Below are positions 24,809-40,765 of a stretch of 57,388 bases of DNA, one piece after another. The DNA lies in assembly GCF_029533155.1 (NCBI RefSeq), contig NZ_JAIZDB010000029.1, positions 1 to 57,388 of the forward strand. The letters are read 5' to 3'. This DNA is from Psychrobacillus antarcticus. GTDB taxonomy: Bacteria; Bacillota; Bacilli; Bacillales_A; Planococcaceae. Numbering within the stretch: the first letter of the stretch is position 1; the number at the start of each line of letters is the position of its first letter. The position numbers were made by a program, and so were the translations under genes. The notes beneath the pieces were generated by a model. It saw nothing but the letters and a program-made list of their open reading frames with translations. It was not told where the DNA came from and made no database searches.

Positions 24809-24839
24809 GAAAAAGCCGTGATCAATTACTAATCACGAC
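24809..24839 (-). terminator. Terminator of spoIIID
   Basis: GTCGTGAT/ATCACGGC followed by TTTTTC on the minus strand; the stem overlaps the stop codon. Confidence 0.7.
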
Positions 24840-25101
24840 CTCTTCTATCTTCTTTTTTCGTTTTCCACTTTCTTTTCGTCGCTTCTCCACCTCGTAGATG
24901 CCTGACCGATTTATGATACGCTAAAATTTCTTTTACCTCTTTTGCCAGTTGCGGGTCTACTAAATGGAGTCTTTCCGTCAAATCCTTATGCACAGTGCTC
25001 TTGGAATGACCGGTTGTGCTTGCGATAGCACGGACAGTTTTTTTAGTCTCAATGACCATTTCACCTAAACGTATGCATCTATGACGAATCGTTTCGTGCA
25101 C
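24829..25101 (-). CDS. spoIIID: Sporulation transcription factor SpoIIID
   Basis: A 90-residue DNA-binding protein of the mother cell with a helix-turn-helix (VRAIASTTGHSKSTVHKDLT, residues ~24-43) and a basic C-terminus (ATKRKWKTKKEDRRGRD) that also touches DNA. It activates and represses many sigma-E and sigma-K genes. The start is GTG after AAAGGAAG. A CATAAATT sequence near 25145 could be a sigma-E -10, but this is weak. Order spoIID-spoIIQ-spoIIID-mbl agrees with B. subtilis. Confidence 0.95.
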   Translation of the reverse strand: MHETIRHRCIRLGEMVIETKKTVRAIASTTGHSKSTVHKDLTERLHLVDPQLAKEVKEILAYHKSVRHLRGGEATKRKWKTKKEDRRGRD

Positions 25102-25169
25102 TTACTCTTCCTTTCGTTAGTAAAGGAACACTTTCCATCAATTTATGCATACGTCTTAGTTTTTATGAA

Positions 25170-25832
25170 TTAAAATGCTAGCTTGGTCTCTGGATTTACT
25201 AAAACACCATCTTGCAATACTTCAAACTGTAAATGGTTACCCGCAGATGGATTCCATTCATTGTCTGTTGTCATTGCCAGGGAGTCTCCTTGTTCTACAA
25301 CGTCTCCCTCTTTTACTAGAATACCAGTGACAGAGCGATATTTGGTTACCATACCATTTGCATGTGACAAGACGATTTCATCTCCAGAAAATGGATCTAA
25401 ATTGACTTCTTCTACTTTTCCACTAAGTGCTGCAACTACTTCAAATGGCTCACTATTAATAGATAGCGATACGCCTGTATTCATTACATAACTATGATCG
25501 AATACAAGTATCGCCTTTTCACGAATCGACTCATCTGCTTCCATATCGTAATAGTGCTGAACGATTTCCACATTATCTAGCAGAGCCTCTTTAAAAGGGT
25601 ATTTCAACGATTCTGCTTTGGCATTTGTTTCAATCGTTACTGAGTCAGGGTCTTTACTTGCATCTGTCCATTTTGAATCCGTTGCTGAATCATCGCTGAC
25701 ATACACATTGTACCCCCAAATCATTCCTACAAAAGCTACCGAAAAACCTGCATAAATTAGTGGCCAAAACCACGGCTTTTTCGGGGTATTATTTTTCTTC
25801 TGAGAAGTATTGTTCTTTTGTTCTTCTCTCAT
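25170..25832 (-). CDS. spoIIQ: Stage II sporulation protein SpoIIQ (M23 fold)
   Basis: Forespore membrane protein of ~220 residues: cytoplasmic basic N-terminus, one membrane helix (PLIYAGFSVAFVGMIWGYNV), then a LytM/M23 domain. The usual zinc ligands HxxxD are replaced (YVMNTGVSLSIN) although HLQFEV remains, so it is probably not an active endopeptidase, as in B. subtilis SpoIIQ. It pairs with mother-cell SpoIIIAH across the two membranes. Start at 25832 chosen from AGAGGTG six bases upstream. Confidence 0.93.
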   Translation of the reverse strand: MREEQKNNTSQKKNNTPKKPWFWPLIYAGFSVAFVGMIWGYNVYVSDDSATDSKWTDASKDPDSVTIETNAKAESLKYPFKEALLDNVEIVQHYYDMEADESIREKAILVFDHSYVMNTGVSLSINSEPFEVVAALSGKVEEVNLDPFSGDEIVLSHANGMVTKYRSVTGILVKEGDVVEQGDSLAMTTDNEWNPSAGNHLQFEVLQDGVLVNPETKLAF

Positions 25833-25863
25833 TTTCATCACCTCTAATTGCATTGTTTGCAAA

Positions 25864-26805
25864 TTAAGGAGATTTTAAACATGGTGAGAATTTTTTTATT
25901 TCTGTACCTTTATAGTAATGCAGTAAAATGTCTGCTGCCAACACAGAATCATTGGCGAGAACCTCTGCACCGTACTGGCTCATCCCTACCCCATGCCCGT
26001 ATCCAACCGTTTCAACTACTACTTTATCAGATTGAAACGTTATGGTGAAATCGGTAGATGGTAGACCTAGTAGTGTTCGAACTTCTCGGCCTGCCCATGA
26101 CTTCCCATTCATATGGACTGATTTTACTCGGTCCGTATCCGTTTTTGTTATTTGAAAAGTTTTAGGTATAGTTGAAGTCCATTTCATATTAAAAGCTTTC
26201 GACCATTCTGCGTGTGTGAACTCAAACTGCTTCGACCTATTTTGTGCATACAATTCCTCCGACTTACTTGGTACAGACACTAAGTAAGGAATCACATTGC
26301 CACTATAATTTTCCGCACTTTCCGTTTGGCCGTTGCTGGAAGAAAAGAACATCGCTGTAATCAGTTGATCTTTGTAGACAATAATTTCTCCTTCTGTCAT
26401 CGCGATAACCTTCTCAAGTTTGTCCTCATACTGATGGAAGGAGGACCCCCACTTTTTCTGACGATCTTCCTCACTAACATAGACTTGTTTCAATACTGTT
26501 CGATCTATTGGTACTTGTCCATAATTCGTATCTCTTAGTACATATGTCCTTGCCGCAATAGATTGTGCCTTTAATGCCTCTTCATGAAACGTAACCGGCA
26601 TTTCTCCGGCGACAACTCCAAGCACATAACTTTCTAGAGGAATCTTCTCCTTAACCCCTTTCACTTCGATTAGTATTGGACAAGCAATTTCGAGTTCCGA
26701 TGTTGGTGCTGGTACTGTTTCTTCATGTGGTTTTTCTTTTATTAATAAAAAGGGCAAAAACAAGAGGGCTAAGCATAAGGTTATAAAGAGTATGTTTTGT
26801 TTCAT
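25864..26805 (-). CDS. spoIID: Stage II sporulation protein SpoIID (lytic transglycosylase)
   Basis: A 313-residue membrane-anchored enzyme of the engulfment complex (with SpoIIM and SpoIIP) that cleaves glycan strands. N-terminal anchor ILFITLCLALLFLPFLLI; catalytic motif VVAGEMPVTFHEEALKAQSI with the essential Glu; C-terminal GYGHGVGMSQYGAEVLA, a SpoIID family signature. No good RBS is seen upstream of the ATG. In B. subtilis ywmB, ywmC and ywmD lie between spoIID and murAA; here only a repeat array does. Confidence 0.95.
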   Translation of the reverse strand: MKQNILFITLCLALLFLPFLLIKEKPHEETVPAPTSELEIACPILIEVKGVKEKIPLESYVLGVVAGEMPVTFHEEALKAQSIAARTYVLRDTNYGQVPIDRTVLKQVYVSEEDRQKKWGSSFHQYEDKLEKVIAMTEGEIIVYKDQLITAMFFSSSNGQTESAENYSGNVIPYLVSVPSKSEELYAQNRSKQFEFTHAEWSKAFNMKWTSTIPKTFQITKTDTDRVKSVHMNGKSWAGREVRTLLGLPSTDFTITFQSDKVVVETVGYGHGVGMSQYGAEVLANDSVLAADILLHYYKGTEIKKFSPCLKSP

Positions 26806-26943
26806 AGAGATACTATATGCGCGTGTGATGGGATAGATGATTTTTATTAGGAGATAAAACTAGTAAAATTTTGATTGATAAGAAAACGTAAAAACATAGC
26901 TTTAAAATTAAATAAGAGATTCTACTTTAAGAACAGTTCGGTG

Positions 26944-27675
26944 CTATGTGAAAGAGAATCCAGGCTATACGAGAGTACTCTTGCTATGAGAGAGAGAATC
27001 CACGCTATACGAGAGTGAATTCAACCTATACGAGAGTACTCTTACTATACGAGAGAGAATTCATCCTATCCGAGAGCGAACCGCCGCTATTCGAGAAAGA
27101 ATCCACGCTATACGAGAGTACTCTTACTATACGAGAGAGAATTCATCCTATCCGAGAGCGAACCGCCGCTATTCGAGAAATAATCCACGCTATACGAGAG
27201 TACTCTTGCTATGCGAGAGAGAATTCATCCTATCCGAGAGCAATCCGCCGCTATTCGAGAGAGAATCCACGCTATACGAGAGTACTCTTGCTATACGAGA
27301 GTGAATTCATCCTATACGAGAGCAATCCGGCGCTATACGAGAGTACTCTTGCTATACGAGAGTGAATTCAACCTATACGAGAGCAATCCGCCGCTATTCG
27401 AGAGAGAATCCACGCTATACGAGAGTACTCTTGCTATACTAGAGAGAATTCATTCTATCCGAGAGCAATCCGCCGCTATTCGAGAGTACTCTTGCTATAC
27501 GAGAGAGAATTCATCCTATCCGAGAGCAATCCGCCGCTATTCGAGAGTACTCTTGCTATACGAGAGAGAATTCATCCTATCCGAGAGCAATCCGCCGCTA
27601 TTCGAGAGAGAATCCACGCTATACGAGAGTACTCTTGCTATACGAGAGAGAATTCCACCTATCCGAGAGCAATCC
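26944..27675 (+). repeat. CTATACGAGAG array, copy 2 (~35 units)
   Basis: CTAT motifs were located at 26944, 26965, 26984, 27005, 27026, 27045, 27066, 27087, 27108, 27127, 27148, 27169, 27190, 27209, 27230, 27251, 27272, 27291, 27312, 27333 and 27352. All steps are 21 or 19, the 19 always following the 8-base linker TACTCTTG. Other linkers are 10 bases (AGAATTCATC, CAATCCGCCG, AGAATCCACG). It fills the gap between spoIID and the murAA terminator. Frames running through it yield only Arg/Glu/Ile repeats. Confidence 0.95.
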
Positions 27676-27710
27676 AACACTTCCTGTGAGCCTCTCATAA
27701 ACAAACACAC

Positions 27711-27747
27711 AAAAATAGCACTACACAAGTATAAATGTGTAGTGCTA
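27711..27747 (-). terminator. Terminator of murAA
   Basis: TAGCACTACAC/GTGTAGTGCTA, an 11-bp perfect stem, followed by TTTTTG on the minus strand. Confidence 0.9.
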
Positions 27748-27757
27748 TACATATAAA

Positions 27758-29053
27758 TTATACTAATTGTACTTCTCTCTCAGCAGACTCGGTGCCGATG
27801 CGCTCGATATCTGCGCCTAATGCTGCCAATTTTTTATCAAAATCGACATACCCTCTATCGAGGTGATAGAGTTCTGTAACTCGTGTGATTCCCTCCGCGA
27901 CTAATCCTGCAAGAATAAGTGCCGCTGCCGCTCTAAGGTCGGTTGCTGCAACTTCTGAGCCTTGAAGGTCGGATGGGGACTCCATAATGACAGAACGTCC
28001 TTCGATTTTTAAGTTACCATTCATTCTGCGGAATTCTTCCACATGCATGAAGCGATTTTCAAATACTGTTTCAGTTATAATACCAGTTCCTTGGGCAGTC
28101 ATCATTAATGCCATCATTTGGGATTGCATGTCTGTTGGGAAACCTGGGTGTGGCATTGTTTTGATATCAACTGATTTTAGATTACCTTCAGAGCGTACAC
28201 GAATACCTTGTTCTTCTTCAGTAATTTCAATGCCCATTTCTTGCATTTTAGAAATAAGCGCTGTCATATGTTCTGGTACTGCATTTTCAATTAGTACGTC
28301 ACCTTTTGTAATTGCGGCAGCTACCATAAATGTTCCAGCTTCAATGCGATCCGGGATGATATGGTGTTCTGTGCCATGAAGTTCTATCACACCTTCAATG
28401 CGAATAGTGTCGGTTCCTGCACCTTTAACTCTTCCACCCATTTCATTGATGAAGTTAGCTAAATCGACAATTTCTGGTTCTTTCGCTGCATTTTCGATAA
28501 TTGTTGTACCATCTGCTAATGCTGCAGCAGTCATAATATTTTCTGTTGCGCCTACGCTTGGAACATCCAAATAAATTTTGGCACCTTGTAGACGTCCATC
28601 TATCGTTGCTTCAACAAATCCATGTCCAAAGGATATTACTGCACCCATTGCTTCGAAACCTTTTAAATGCTGATCAATCGGACGTGATCCTATTGCACAA
28701 CCACCTGGAAGAGCTACACGAGCAAATCCATTTCGAGCTAAAATCGGACCCATTACAAGTATAGAAGCACGCATTTTACGCACATACTCAAATTGGGCTT
28801 CACTAGATAGTTCCTTTTGTGAATCAATGATTACTTCATTCTTTTCCGGATTATAAATAACCTCTGTATTTAAACTTTTCAATACTTCATTTATTGTCAG
28901 AACATCTGCAAGTGTCGGTACATCTTTAATTACGTTTTTGCCTTTAGTCGCAAGTAGAGCTGCAGCTAATACTGGTAGTACTGCATTTTTTGCTCCTTCT
29001 ACTCGTACCGTGCCATTTAACGTTTGGCCACCTTTAACAATAATTTTGTCCAC
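27758..29053 (-). CDS. murAA: UDP-GlcNAc 1-carboxyvinyltransferase MurA (major copy)
   Basis: First committed enzyme of peptidoglycan synthesis, adding enolpyruvate to UDP-GlcNAc; 431 residues. Typical features: [20 protein letters not shown] at the N-terminus and the catalytic-loop Cys in [20 protein letters not shown] (the fosfomycin target). The GTG at 29053 follows GGAGGG and gives MDKIIVKGG, as in other MurA proteins; the longer frame is rejected. A second paralogue (murZ) lies at 52087. Position beside spoIID and ywzB identifies the murAA copy. Confidence 0.95.
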   Translation of the reverse strand: MDKIIVKGGQTLNGTVRVEGAKNAVLPVLAAALLATKGKNVIKDVPTLADVLTINEVLKSLNTEVIYNPEKNEVIIDSQKELSSEAQFEYVRKMRASILVMGPILARNGFARVALPGGCAIGSRPIDQHLKGFEAMGAVISFGHGFVEATIDGRLQGAKIYLDVPSVGATENIMTAAALADGTTIIENAAKEPEIVDLANFINEMGGRVKGAGTDTIRIEGVIELHGTEHHIIPDRIEAGTFMVAAAITKGDVLIENAVPEHMTALISKMQEMGIEITEEEQGIRVRSEGNLKSVDIKTMPHPGFPTDMQSQMMALMMTAQGTGIITETVFENRFMHVEEFRRMNGNLKIEGRSVIMESPSDLQGSEVAATDLRAAAALILAGLVAEGITRVTELYHLDRGYVDFDKKLAALGADIERIGTESAEREVQLV

Positions 29054-29320
29054 TACTTTCCCTCCGCGTTCATTATCCATTTGCTTTATATAAAAGAATA
29101 CATATGATGTTAATTTTCGGTATTTAAAACAATGTTCATCATACAATGTAATTCGACTACATACAAGCATCTAAAACACTATTTTTGACTTTATCCATTA
29201 TTTTTCTTGTTCTATTATACGTATTACCCAGCCTTTTCGTGTAGATAATTTTAAAATACCCATAGTACAAAAGAGTAAACCTGTTTTCAAAAAAATTTCC
29301 CAGGAAATACGTGAAGATTC

Positions 29321-29359
29321 TACATGCTCATACAAACTTTCCCTTCATTTGCATGAGCA
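29321..29359. other. Inverted repeat in the murAA upstream region
   Basis: ATGCTCAT and ATGAGCAT separated by ~22 bases. No T-run follows, so it is not a clear terminator. It lies in the ~320-base gap between murAA and ywzB, in which a TATAAT near 29217 on the minus strand could be part of a murAA promoter but lacks a convincing -35. Confidence 0.4.
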
Positions 29360-29376
29360 TATAGGATCTATGTACT

Positions 29377-29613
29377 CTACTCGAATAAAAATGGAAGTTG
29401 ATTTGACCAACTTGTTAAATTCAAGAAGAAGTTTGCGACAATGGAACCAATCACAATACTAGTTAATATATAAAATAATTGTGCTTGAAATACATGATTT
29501 TTCTTTATTATTTTATCTGTCATTAATGCCTGTAACGCATAGAAAGCTATACCAATAAAAAAGATATTTGCTAGAATAGCAATTAGTGCTTGTTCACTAC
29601 TTAATAATCCCAT
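29377..29613 (-). CDS. ywzB: YwzB/DUF1146 membrane protein
   Basis: A 78-residue protein with two membrane helices (LIAILANIFFIGIAFYALQA and FYILTSIVIGSIVANFFLNL), matching the DUF1146 family that lies between murAA and the atp operon throughout Bacillales. RBS GGAGG upstream of the ATG. Role unknown. Confidence 0.85.
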   Translation of the reverse strand: MGLLSSEQALIAILANIFFIGIAFYALQALMTDKIIKKNHVFQAQLFYILTSIVIGSIVANFFLNLTSWSNQLPFLFE

Positions 29614-29641
29614 TTATAGTCCTCCGATTTTAGGCAATAGT

Positions 29642-29675
29642 AAAAGAGCAGACAGAATTCATTCTGCCCGCTCCA
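29642..29675 (-). terminator. Terminator downstream of the atp operon
   Basis: GAGC-3-CAGAAT/ATTCTG-3-GCTC hairpin with a TTTT tail on the minus strand, 165 bases after atpC and before ywzB. Confidence 0.7.
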
Positions 29676-29839
29676 TTTAAATCAAATTCGCCTAGGCTTC
29701 AGCTCAGAATTATGTAAGAAGGTTAACCTGAGACACCAAACTTCTCATAGGCTAACTGACCTCTATCAAGTAACTAATCCATACTAGAACCTTACAAAAC
29801 ATCTGGCTTCACAAGAGGCTTTAAGATTCTAGAATTCGC

Positions 29840-30244
29840 TTAAAAATTACCCTCATGAACGTTGATACGATTCATCGCACGTTTCAATGCAAGTTCAGCA
29901 CGGCTAGAATCAACCGAGTCTTGCTTACTTTGAATTCGTTCTTCTGCACGTTTCAACGCTTCTTTAGCACGAGCTAAATCGATATTTGAAGCAACCTCGG
30001 CAGATTGAGTTAAAATTGATACCTTTTCAGGACGAACTTCAACAAATCCACCAGTTAGTGCTACGTACTCTGTTTTTCCATCTTTTTTTAACTTAACTGC
30101 ACCAACTACAAGTGGCGCAACCATTGGAATATGTCCAGGTAAAATACCGATTTCACCAGCTGCTGTATTAGCGATGATCATGTCTACTTCAGAATCGTAT
30201 ACCGGGCCGTAGGGAGTGATAATATTGACTTTAAGTGTCTTCAT
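29840..30244 (-). CDS. atpC: ATP synthase epsilon subunit
   Basis: A 134-residue F1 epsilon subunit: N-terminal beta-sandwich ([40 protein letters not shown]) and C-terminal helical hairpin ([20 protein letters not shown]) that can brake ATP hydrolysis. Last gene of the atpIBEFHAGDC operon, 24 bases after atpD. Confidence 0.97.
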   Translation of the reverse strand: MKTLKVNIITPYGPVYDSEVDMIIANTAAGEIGILPGHIPMVAPLVVGAVKLKKDGKTEYVALTGGFVEVRPEKVSILTQSAEVASNIDLARAKEALKRAEERIQSKQDSVDSSRAELALKRAMNRINVHEGNF

Positions 30245-30268
30245 ATTTTTACCTCCTGGTCCGATTTA

Positions 30269-32595
<2,327 letters not shown>

Positions 32596-32625
32596 TTATC
32601 GTTTTTTTTCACTAGGACATAAGAA

Positions 32626-34146
<1,521 letters not shown>

Positions 34147-34162
34147 TCATAATTTCATAATA

Positions 34163-35262
<1,100 letters not shown>

Positions 35263-35338
35263 CTATAATCTATTAAATGTATTCGTCCATATTCATACAT
35301 AAAGAGAATGACGGAAATGTTTCCGCCATTATAATTTT

Positions 35339-35566
<228 letters not shown>

Positions 35567-35625
35567 TTATTTCCTCCTTGGAATGTTGTACTTATTTTTT
35601 CTGTTTAAGAATCTAAACAGTTATA

Positions 35626-36357
<732 letters not shown>

Positions 36358-36365
36358 TCACATTC

Positions 36366-36740
36366 TCATTGCTGATTTTTTGAATGAAACATAATACGTT
36401 CTACAACAAGTAAAACATAGGGAATCATTAATCCGATAACGGTGCTAATGAGATGGATATACTCTGGAAGGGCAAGGGCAATTGCAACGGCGGCAACACC
36501 CGATGCAAATCGAAATGTTGTACCTAAACTTGCTCGTCCTTTTCCACTTTCAAGCACACGATCAAATTTCTCCATTCTACGTACTAGAATCCAGAAATTA
36601 TACAGACCAAATAAAGAACCGAGTGCCAAGCCTGCAAAAATTGTCGAATAGGCCGATAAACCCCAACCTAGCGCAAAAGCTGCGAGCAAAAAAAATATGT
36701 ACTTCTTTTGCTTCGTAAATATACGTTGCATTTCTAGCAT
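36366..36740 (-). CDS. atpI: ATP synthase protein I
   Basis: A 124-residue membrane protein with four hydrophobic segments (YIFFLLAAFALGWGLSAYST, LALGSLFGLYNFWILV and two more), the AtpI family found first in Bacillales atp operons. It is thought to help assemble the c ring or handle magnesium. RBS AGGAGA upstream of the ATG. Confidence 0.9.
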   Translation of the reverse strand: MLEMQRIFTKQKKYIFFLLAAFALGWGLSAYSTIFAGLALGSLFGLYNFWILVRRMEKFDRVLESGKGRASLGTTFRFASGVAAVAIALALPEYIHLISTVIGLMIPYVLLVVERIMFHSKNQQ

Positions 36741-37154
36741 TGATCGTTAATCTCCTGAATCATATTTTCGAATGGTAGCAATTATTGTCGACATGCAACT
36801 GTAAAGTTAAATTGAAGACATATTACTAGTAATAATGAGGTGGTTCTAATATTTCATTCACTCACATTTCTGTGAATGAGATAGAACCGGTAAACTGTTA
36901 GAGAATCGCAGAAAACAATGCTTTCTCTTTAAAAGGACGTCTAATATGACGTAGAAAAGAATCCTCACATTTTTTCTTATTAAGTAAAAACTGTGAATCT
37001 AGTAGAAAGTTAATCTGGCAACTGTTTCAAGTATGAAACCCCTACCATGATTATCCTTTTTAAGCATACAATAGGGGCAAAATGATGTCAATTGCTTATA
37101 GAGAAAAACCTAAGTAAGTTAACATTTCCGACAATTTATCGACAAAATTTACTT

Positions 37155-37241
37155 TTAGTCTTTTTGAAGGAAGTTTATTAGAATTTTAATAATCCTTTGT
37201 GAAGCATCACCATCTCCATAAGGATTACTTGCTCTAGCCAT
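37155..37241 (-). pseudogene. mnaA: Remnant of mnaA/wecB (UDP-GlcNAc 2-epimerase), last 28 codons only
   Basis: The minus strand reads MARASNPYGDGDASQRIIKI followed by eight more codons and a stop. This closely matches the C-terminal end of UDP-N-acetylglucosamine 2-epimerase (the SNPYGDG(K/Q)AS segment). In-frame stops occur immediately upstream (TAATAAAAA), and a hairpin repeat starts 20 bases further on. In many Bacillales mnaA lies between upp and atpI, exactly this position. The rest of the gene is gone from this site. Confidence 0.8.
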
Positions 37242-37260
37242 TTTTTATTACAAACACTTC

Positions 37261-37350
37261 TTTTATCGCGGTTTAACAGGTTGTAATACCCTACCTCAAC
37301 TTTGGTGAGAGAAAATCTAGAAATTTAAGTTGGGGGATAAACAGCCTGTA
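37261..37350. repeat. Small hairpin (MITE-like) element, copy 1
   Basis: Begins TTTTATCGCGGTTTAACAGG; CAGGTTGTAATACC with CTCAACTT pairs with AAGTTGGGGGATAAACAGCCTG. The same opening (TTTTATCCCGGTTTAACAGG) occurs at 55595. To its right (37360-37420) is a fragment resembling the GC-rich repeat. Together with the mnaA remnant these account for the 737-base interval between atpI and upp; 36741-37150 shows no gene and must hold the atp promoter, which I could not pin down. Confidence 0.65.
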
Positions 37351-37477
37351 AATCCCCCGATTGGTTCGGACCTACTGGATGTTGGTTACTCAGACATTAC
37401 CACACGACGCGGAGTTATTTACCTGAGTTCAACTTTTCTATCATTGTGGGATGAATACCACTGATGGAAGTTTCACT

Positions 37478-38128
<651 letters not shown>

Positions 38129-38180
38129 TTATTTAAATTCTACTAATTATAACAAAAAAAGAAGGATACATACAGTAATC

Positions 38181-38799
38181 CTACGTTTTTAATATTGCGT
38201 CTATTTGTAACAATGACATCGGTTTGTAAAAATAGAAATCTTGACCAATTGGACAGTCTAATTCATTTAGTGTTATTACCTGTTCTTTCGTTTCTATTCC
38301 CTCTGCAACCATTGTTAGATTTAGGTTTTTTGCTAGTAGTATGAGTGTTTGTACAATAGTTTTAGTACCTGACTGATGAATCTCTTGGATGAAGCTTCGA
38401 TCTATCTTCATTTCTGTAATAGGCAATTGGTGTAAATAACTTAAAGAGGAGAATCCCATACCAAAATCATCCACCGAACTACTTATGCCAATTTCTTTTA
38501 ATTCATTTAACTTGTACTTAGCTAACTCTAGATCAAACAACCCGATAGACTTGTTTTAGATTTTCCTTTATTTCAATAATTGTTTCTTTGTTCGTATCCT
38601 CTCCCTGAAGAAATTTATAATTTCTTCCTAGTACTTCTTCTTGCGTATAACCAGTGATTTCAGTAAATTGCGAATTAGTAAATATAATCGGATTATTTGG
38701 TTTGGAAGGATTCGTGATGATAAAACCAAGTTTATATTGCATACCCATACGACATAACAGATTCAACAAATTCTCTCTATCCATTTCATTCATAGGCAA
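38181..38799 (-). pseudogene. Remnant of a LOV/PAS-(GGDEF)-EAL signalling protein
   Basis: Two out-of-frame pieces of one former gene. The first (38533-38799) is a PAS/LOV domain start, including EITGYTQEEVLGRNYKFLQG; in functional LOV domains the motif is GRNCRFLQG, so the photoactive Cys is Tyr here. It breaks off at KQVYRVV. The second (38181-38540) is the C-terminal half of an EAL phosphodiesterase (VDDFGMGFSSLSYLHQLPIT, LTMVAEGIETKEQVITLNEL). The rest of LOV, any GGDEF domain and the EAL catalytic N-terminal half are missing; the junction lies near 38535. An internal deletion is the simplest explanation. Confidence 0.8.
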
Positions 38800-38897
38800 C
38801 TCACCACTACTTCCCTTTTTTGAATATTCTATTTTAAATAATCTTTAAACAATTATAGAGATACACGCTAGACTAATATTTTTCAAAATCTTTGTAC

Positions 38898-38935
38898 AAA
38901 AAAGCCAGCTACTAGATATTTAAGTAGCTGGCTCT
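38898..38935 (-). terminator. Terminator of glyA
   Basis: AGCCAGCTACT/AGTAGCTGGCT perfect 11-bp stem, followed by TTTTTTG on the minus strand. Confidence 0.92.
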
Positions 38936-38948
38936 CTTATATGCTGAT

Positions 38949-40208
38949 TTATTCGTATAATGGGAAGTTGTTTGTTAATGTTGCAACTCTCTCTTTTGCT
39001 TCTTTTAGTACTTCTTCATTCTCGTGATTTTTTAATAGCTTAGCAATGATAGATGCGATCTCTTTCATTTCTGCTTCTTTAAATCCACGAGACGTAACAG
39101 CTGGCGTACCAATGCGGACACCTGAAGTGATGAATGGGCTTGCTGTATCAAATGGAATTGTGTTTTTATTGACTGTAATTCCTACCTCATCCAAGACATG
39201 CTCCGCTACTTTTCCTGTTAGACCTAGAGCAGATACGTCTAACAACATCAGGTGGTTATCTGATCCACCAGAAACGATACGGATTCCTTCTTCAGTAAGG
39301 CTTTCTGCTAACGCTTTTGAGTTGGCAATTACTTGTGCTTGGTACTCTTTAAATTCTGGTTTTTGCGCTTCCCCAAATGCTACTGCTTTTGCTGCGATTA
39401 CGTGCATTAATGGACCACCTTGAATTCCTGGGAAAATGGTTTTATCAATTTTCTTTGCGAATTCTTCTGTCGTTAAGATTAATCCACCACGTGGTCCACG
39501 TAATGTTTTATGTGTTGTAGATGTTACGAAATGTGCATGTGGAACTGGGTTAGGATGAAGACCAGCAGCTACTAAGCCTGCGATATGCGCCATATCTACA
39601 AATAGGTATGCCCCAATTTCATCTGCAATTTCACGGAATTTTGCGAAGTCAATGGTACGTGAATACGCGCTTGCTCCAGCAACGATCATTTTCGGCTTGT
39701 GCTCTAATGCGATTCCACGAACTTCTTCATAATCGATTAGTTCCGTTTCTTTGTTAACACCATACTCGATAAAATTATATTGAATACCACTAAAATTGAC
39801 AGGAGAGCCGTGAGTTAAATGCCCACCGTGGGATAAATTCATCCCTAGGATTGTGTCACCCGGTTGCAGGGCAGTCATGTAAACTGCCATATTCGCTTGA
39901 GAACCTGAATGTGGTTGCACATTGGCATGTTCAGCACCAAAAATTTCTTTCAAACGATCACGTGCAATATTTTCCACTACATCTACATGCTCGCAGCCAC
40001 CATAGTAACGTTTACCAGGGTAACCTTCTGCATATTTATTGGTTAGCACAGAGCCTTGCGCTTCCATTACAGCCTCTGATACGAAGTTTTCTGATGCGAT
40101 TAACTCGATATTTGCCTGTTGACGCTTTTTCTCCGCTAACATTGCCTCATATACTGCTGGATCTTGTGATAAAATTTTCTCCACTATTCGTTCCTCCTCC
40201 AAATTCAT
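38949..40208 (-). CDS. glyA: Serine hydroxymethyltransferase
   Basis: PLP enzyme interconverting serine and glycine with tetrahydrofolate, 419 residues. The PLP-lysine motif is [40 protein letters not shown] and [20 protein letters not shown] are family signatures. Its start overlaps the ywlG stop by four bases, so rpiB-ywlG-glyA are co-transcribed and coupled, as in B. subtilis. Confidence 0.97.
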   Translation of the reverse strand: MNLEEERIVEKILSQDPAVYEAMLAEKKRQQANIELIASENFVSEAVMEAQGSVLTNKYAEGYPGKRYYGGCEHVDVVENIARDRLKEIFGAEHANVQPHSGSQANMAVYMTALQPGDTILGMNLSHGGHLTHGSPVNFSGIQYNFIEYGVNKETELIDYEEVRGIALEHKPKMIVAGASAYSRTIDFAKFREIADEIGAYLFVDMAHIAGLVAAGLHPNPVPHAHFVTSTTHKTLRGPRGGLILTTEEFAKKIDKTIFPGIQGGPLMHVIAAKAVAFGEAQKPEFKEYQAQVIANSKALAESLTEEGIRIVSGGSDNHLMLLDVSALGLTGKVAEHVLDEVGITVNKNTIPFDTASPFITSGVRIGTPAVTSRGFKEAEMKEIASIIAKLLKNHENEEVLKEAKERVATLTNNFPLYE

Positions 40209-40750
40209 CCGTAAAATGCACGTTCTCCGCCAATTAGCTTAGGCCGTGTATTCGCAATCAGTACGATTGCTTCCCCAATTTTCTTAATGGACAAGCGAAT
40301 TGGTACAGCGACAGGTTGAAGCTGCATCCCAATTAGGGTTTGTCCTATATCAATGCCGGCATGTGCTTTTACATGCTCGACTACAACAGGGTCATTTAAA
40401 TGTGTGTATGCATATGCAGACATAGAGCCACCAGCACGAACTACTGGAATAACTGTTACTTCCGGTAATCTATATAATAATTGTGCTTTTCTTTCCATTG
40501 TGATGGCGCGATTAATATGTTCGCAGCCTTGAAAAGCTAGATGGATATTGTTGCGCTTTGCAAATGCTTCCAAGGGGGTGAATAAAACCTCGGCAACTTC
40601 TAATCCGCCTGCAGTTCCAATTTTTTCACCAATAATTTCTGAGGTCGAACATCCAACGACAAATAAATCATTTTCACGAAATACGATTTGCTGTTCCACT
40701 TCTATAAGAAGCTGTTCGATTTGTTCTACCCATAAATTTTTTGCTTCCAT
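40205..40750 (-). CDS. ywlG: YwlG (TIGR01440/DUF436) family protein
   Basis: A 181-residue protein of the conserved YwlG family (DUF436), found between rpiB and glyA across Bacillales. Conserved stretches [20 protein letters not shown] and [20 protein letters not shown] are visible. No biochemical role is established. It lies 16 bases after rpiB and overlaps glyA. Confidence 0.88.
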   Translation of the reverse strand: MEAKNLWVEQIEQLLIEVEQQIVFRENDLFVVGCSTSEIIGEKIGTAGGLEVAEVLFTPLEAFAKRNNIHLAFQGCEHINRAITMERKAQLLYRLPEVTVIPVVRAGGSMSAYAYTHLNDPVVVEHVKAHAGIDIGQTLIGMQLQPVAVPIRLSIKKIGEAIVLIANTRPKLIGGERAFYG

Positions 40751-40765
40751 CAGGAATCCCTTCTT

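Noticed and set aside
25170-25832. Novelty of the inactive M23 site in SpoIIQ
   Set aside because: Loss of the catalytic residues is already known for Bacillus SpoIIQ, so it is not a new feature.
26944-27675. CRISPR array
   Set aside because: The repeated core is only ~11 nt and degenerate, the linkers recur rather than being unique, the spacing is 19-21 nt, and no cas genes are present.
27015-27756. Long overlapping plus-strand frames through the CTATACGAGAG array as repeat-protein genes
   Set aside because: Openness follows from a mostly 21-nt period without stop triplets; several frames are open at once, the 19-nt steps switch frame, and no RBS is seen.
36741-37150. Gene or riboswitch ahead of the atp operon
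   Set aside because: No frame with RBS and no recognisable riboswitch core; only AT-rich leader sequence is visible.
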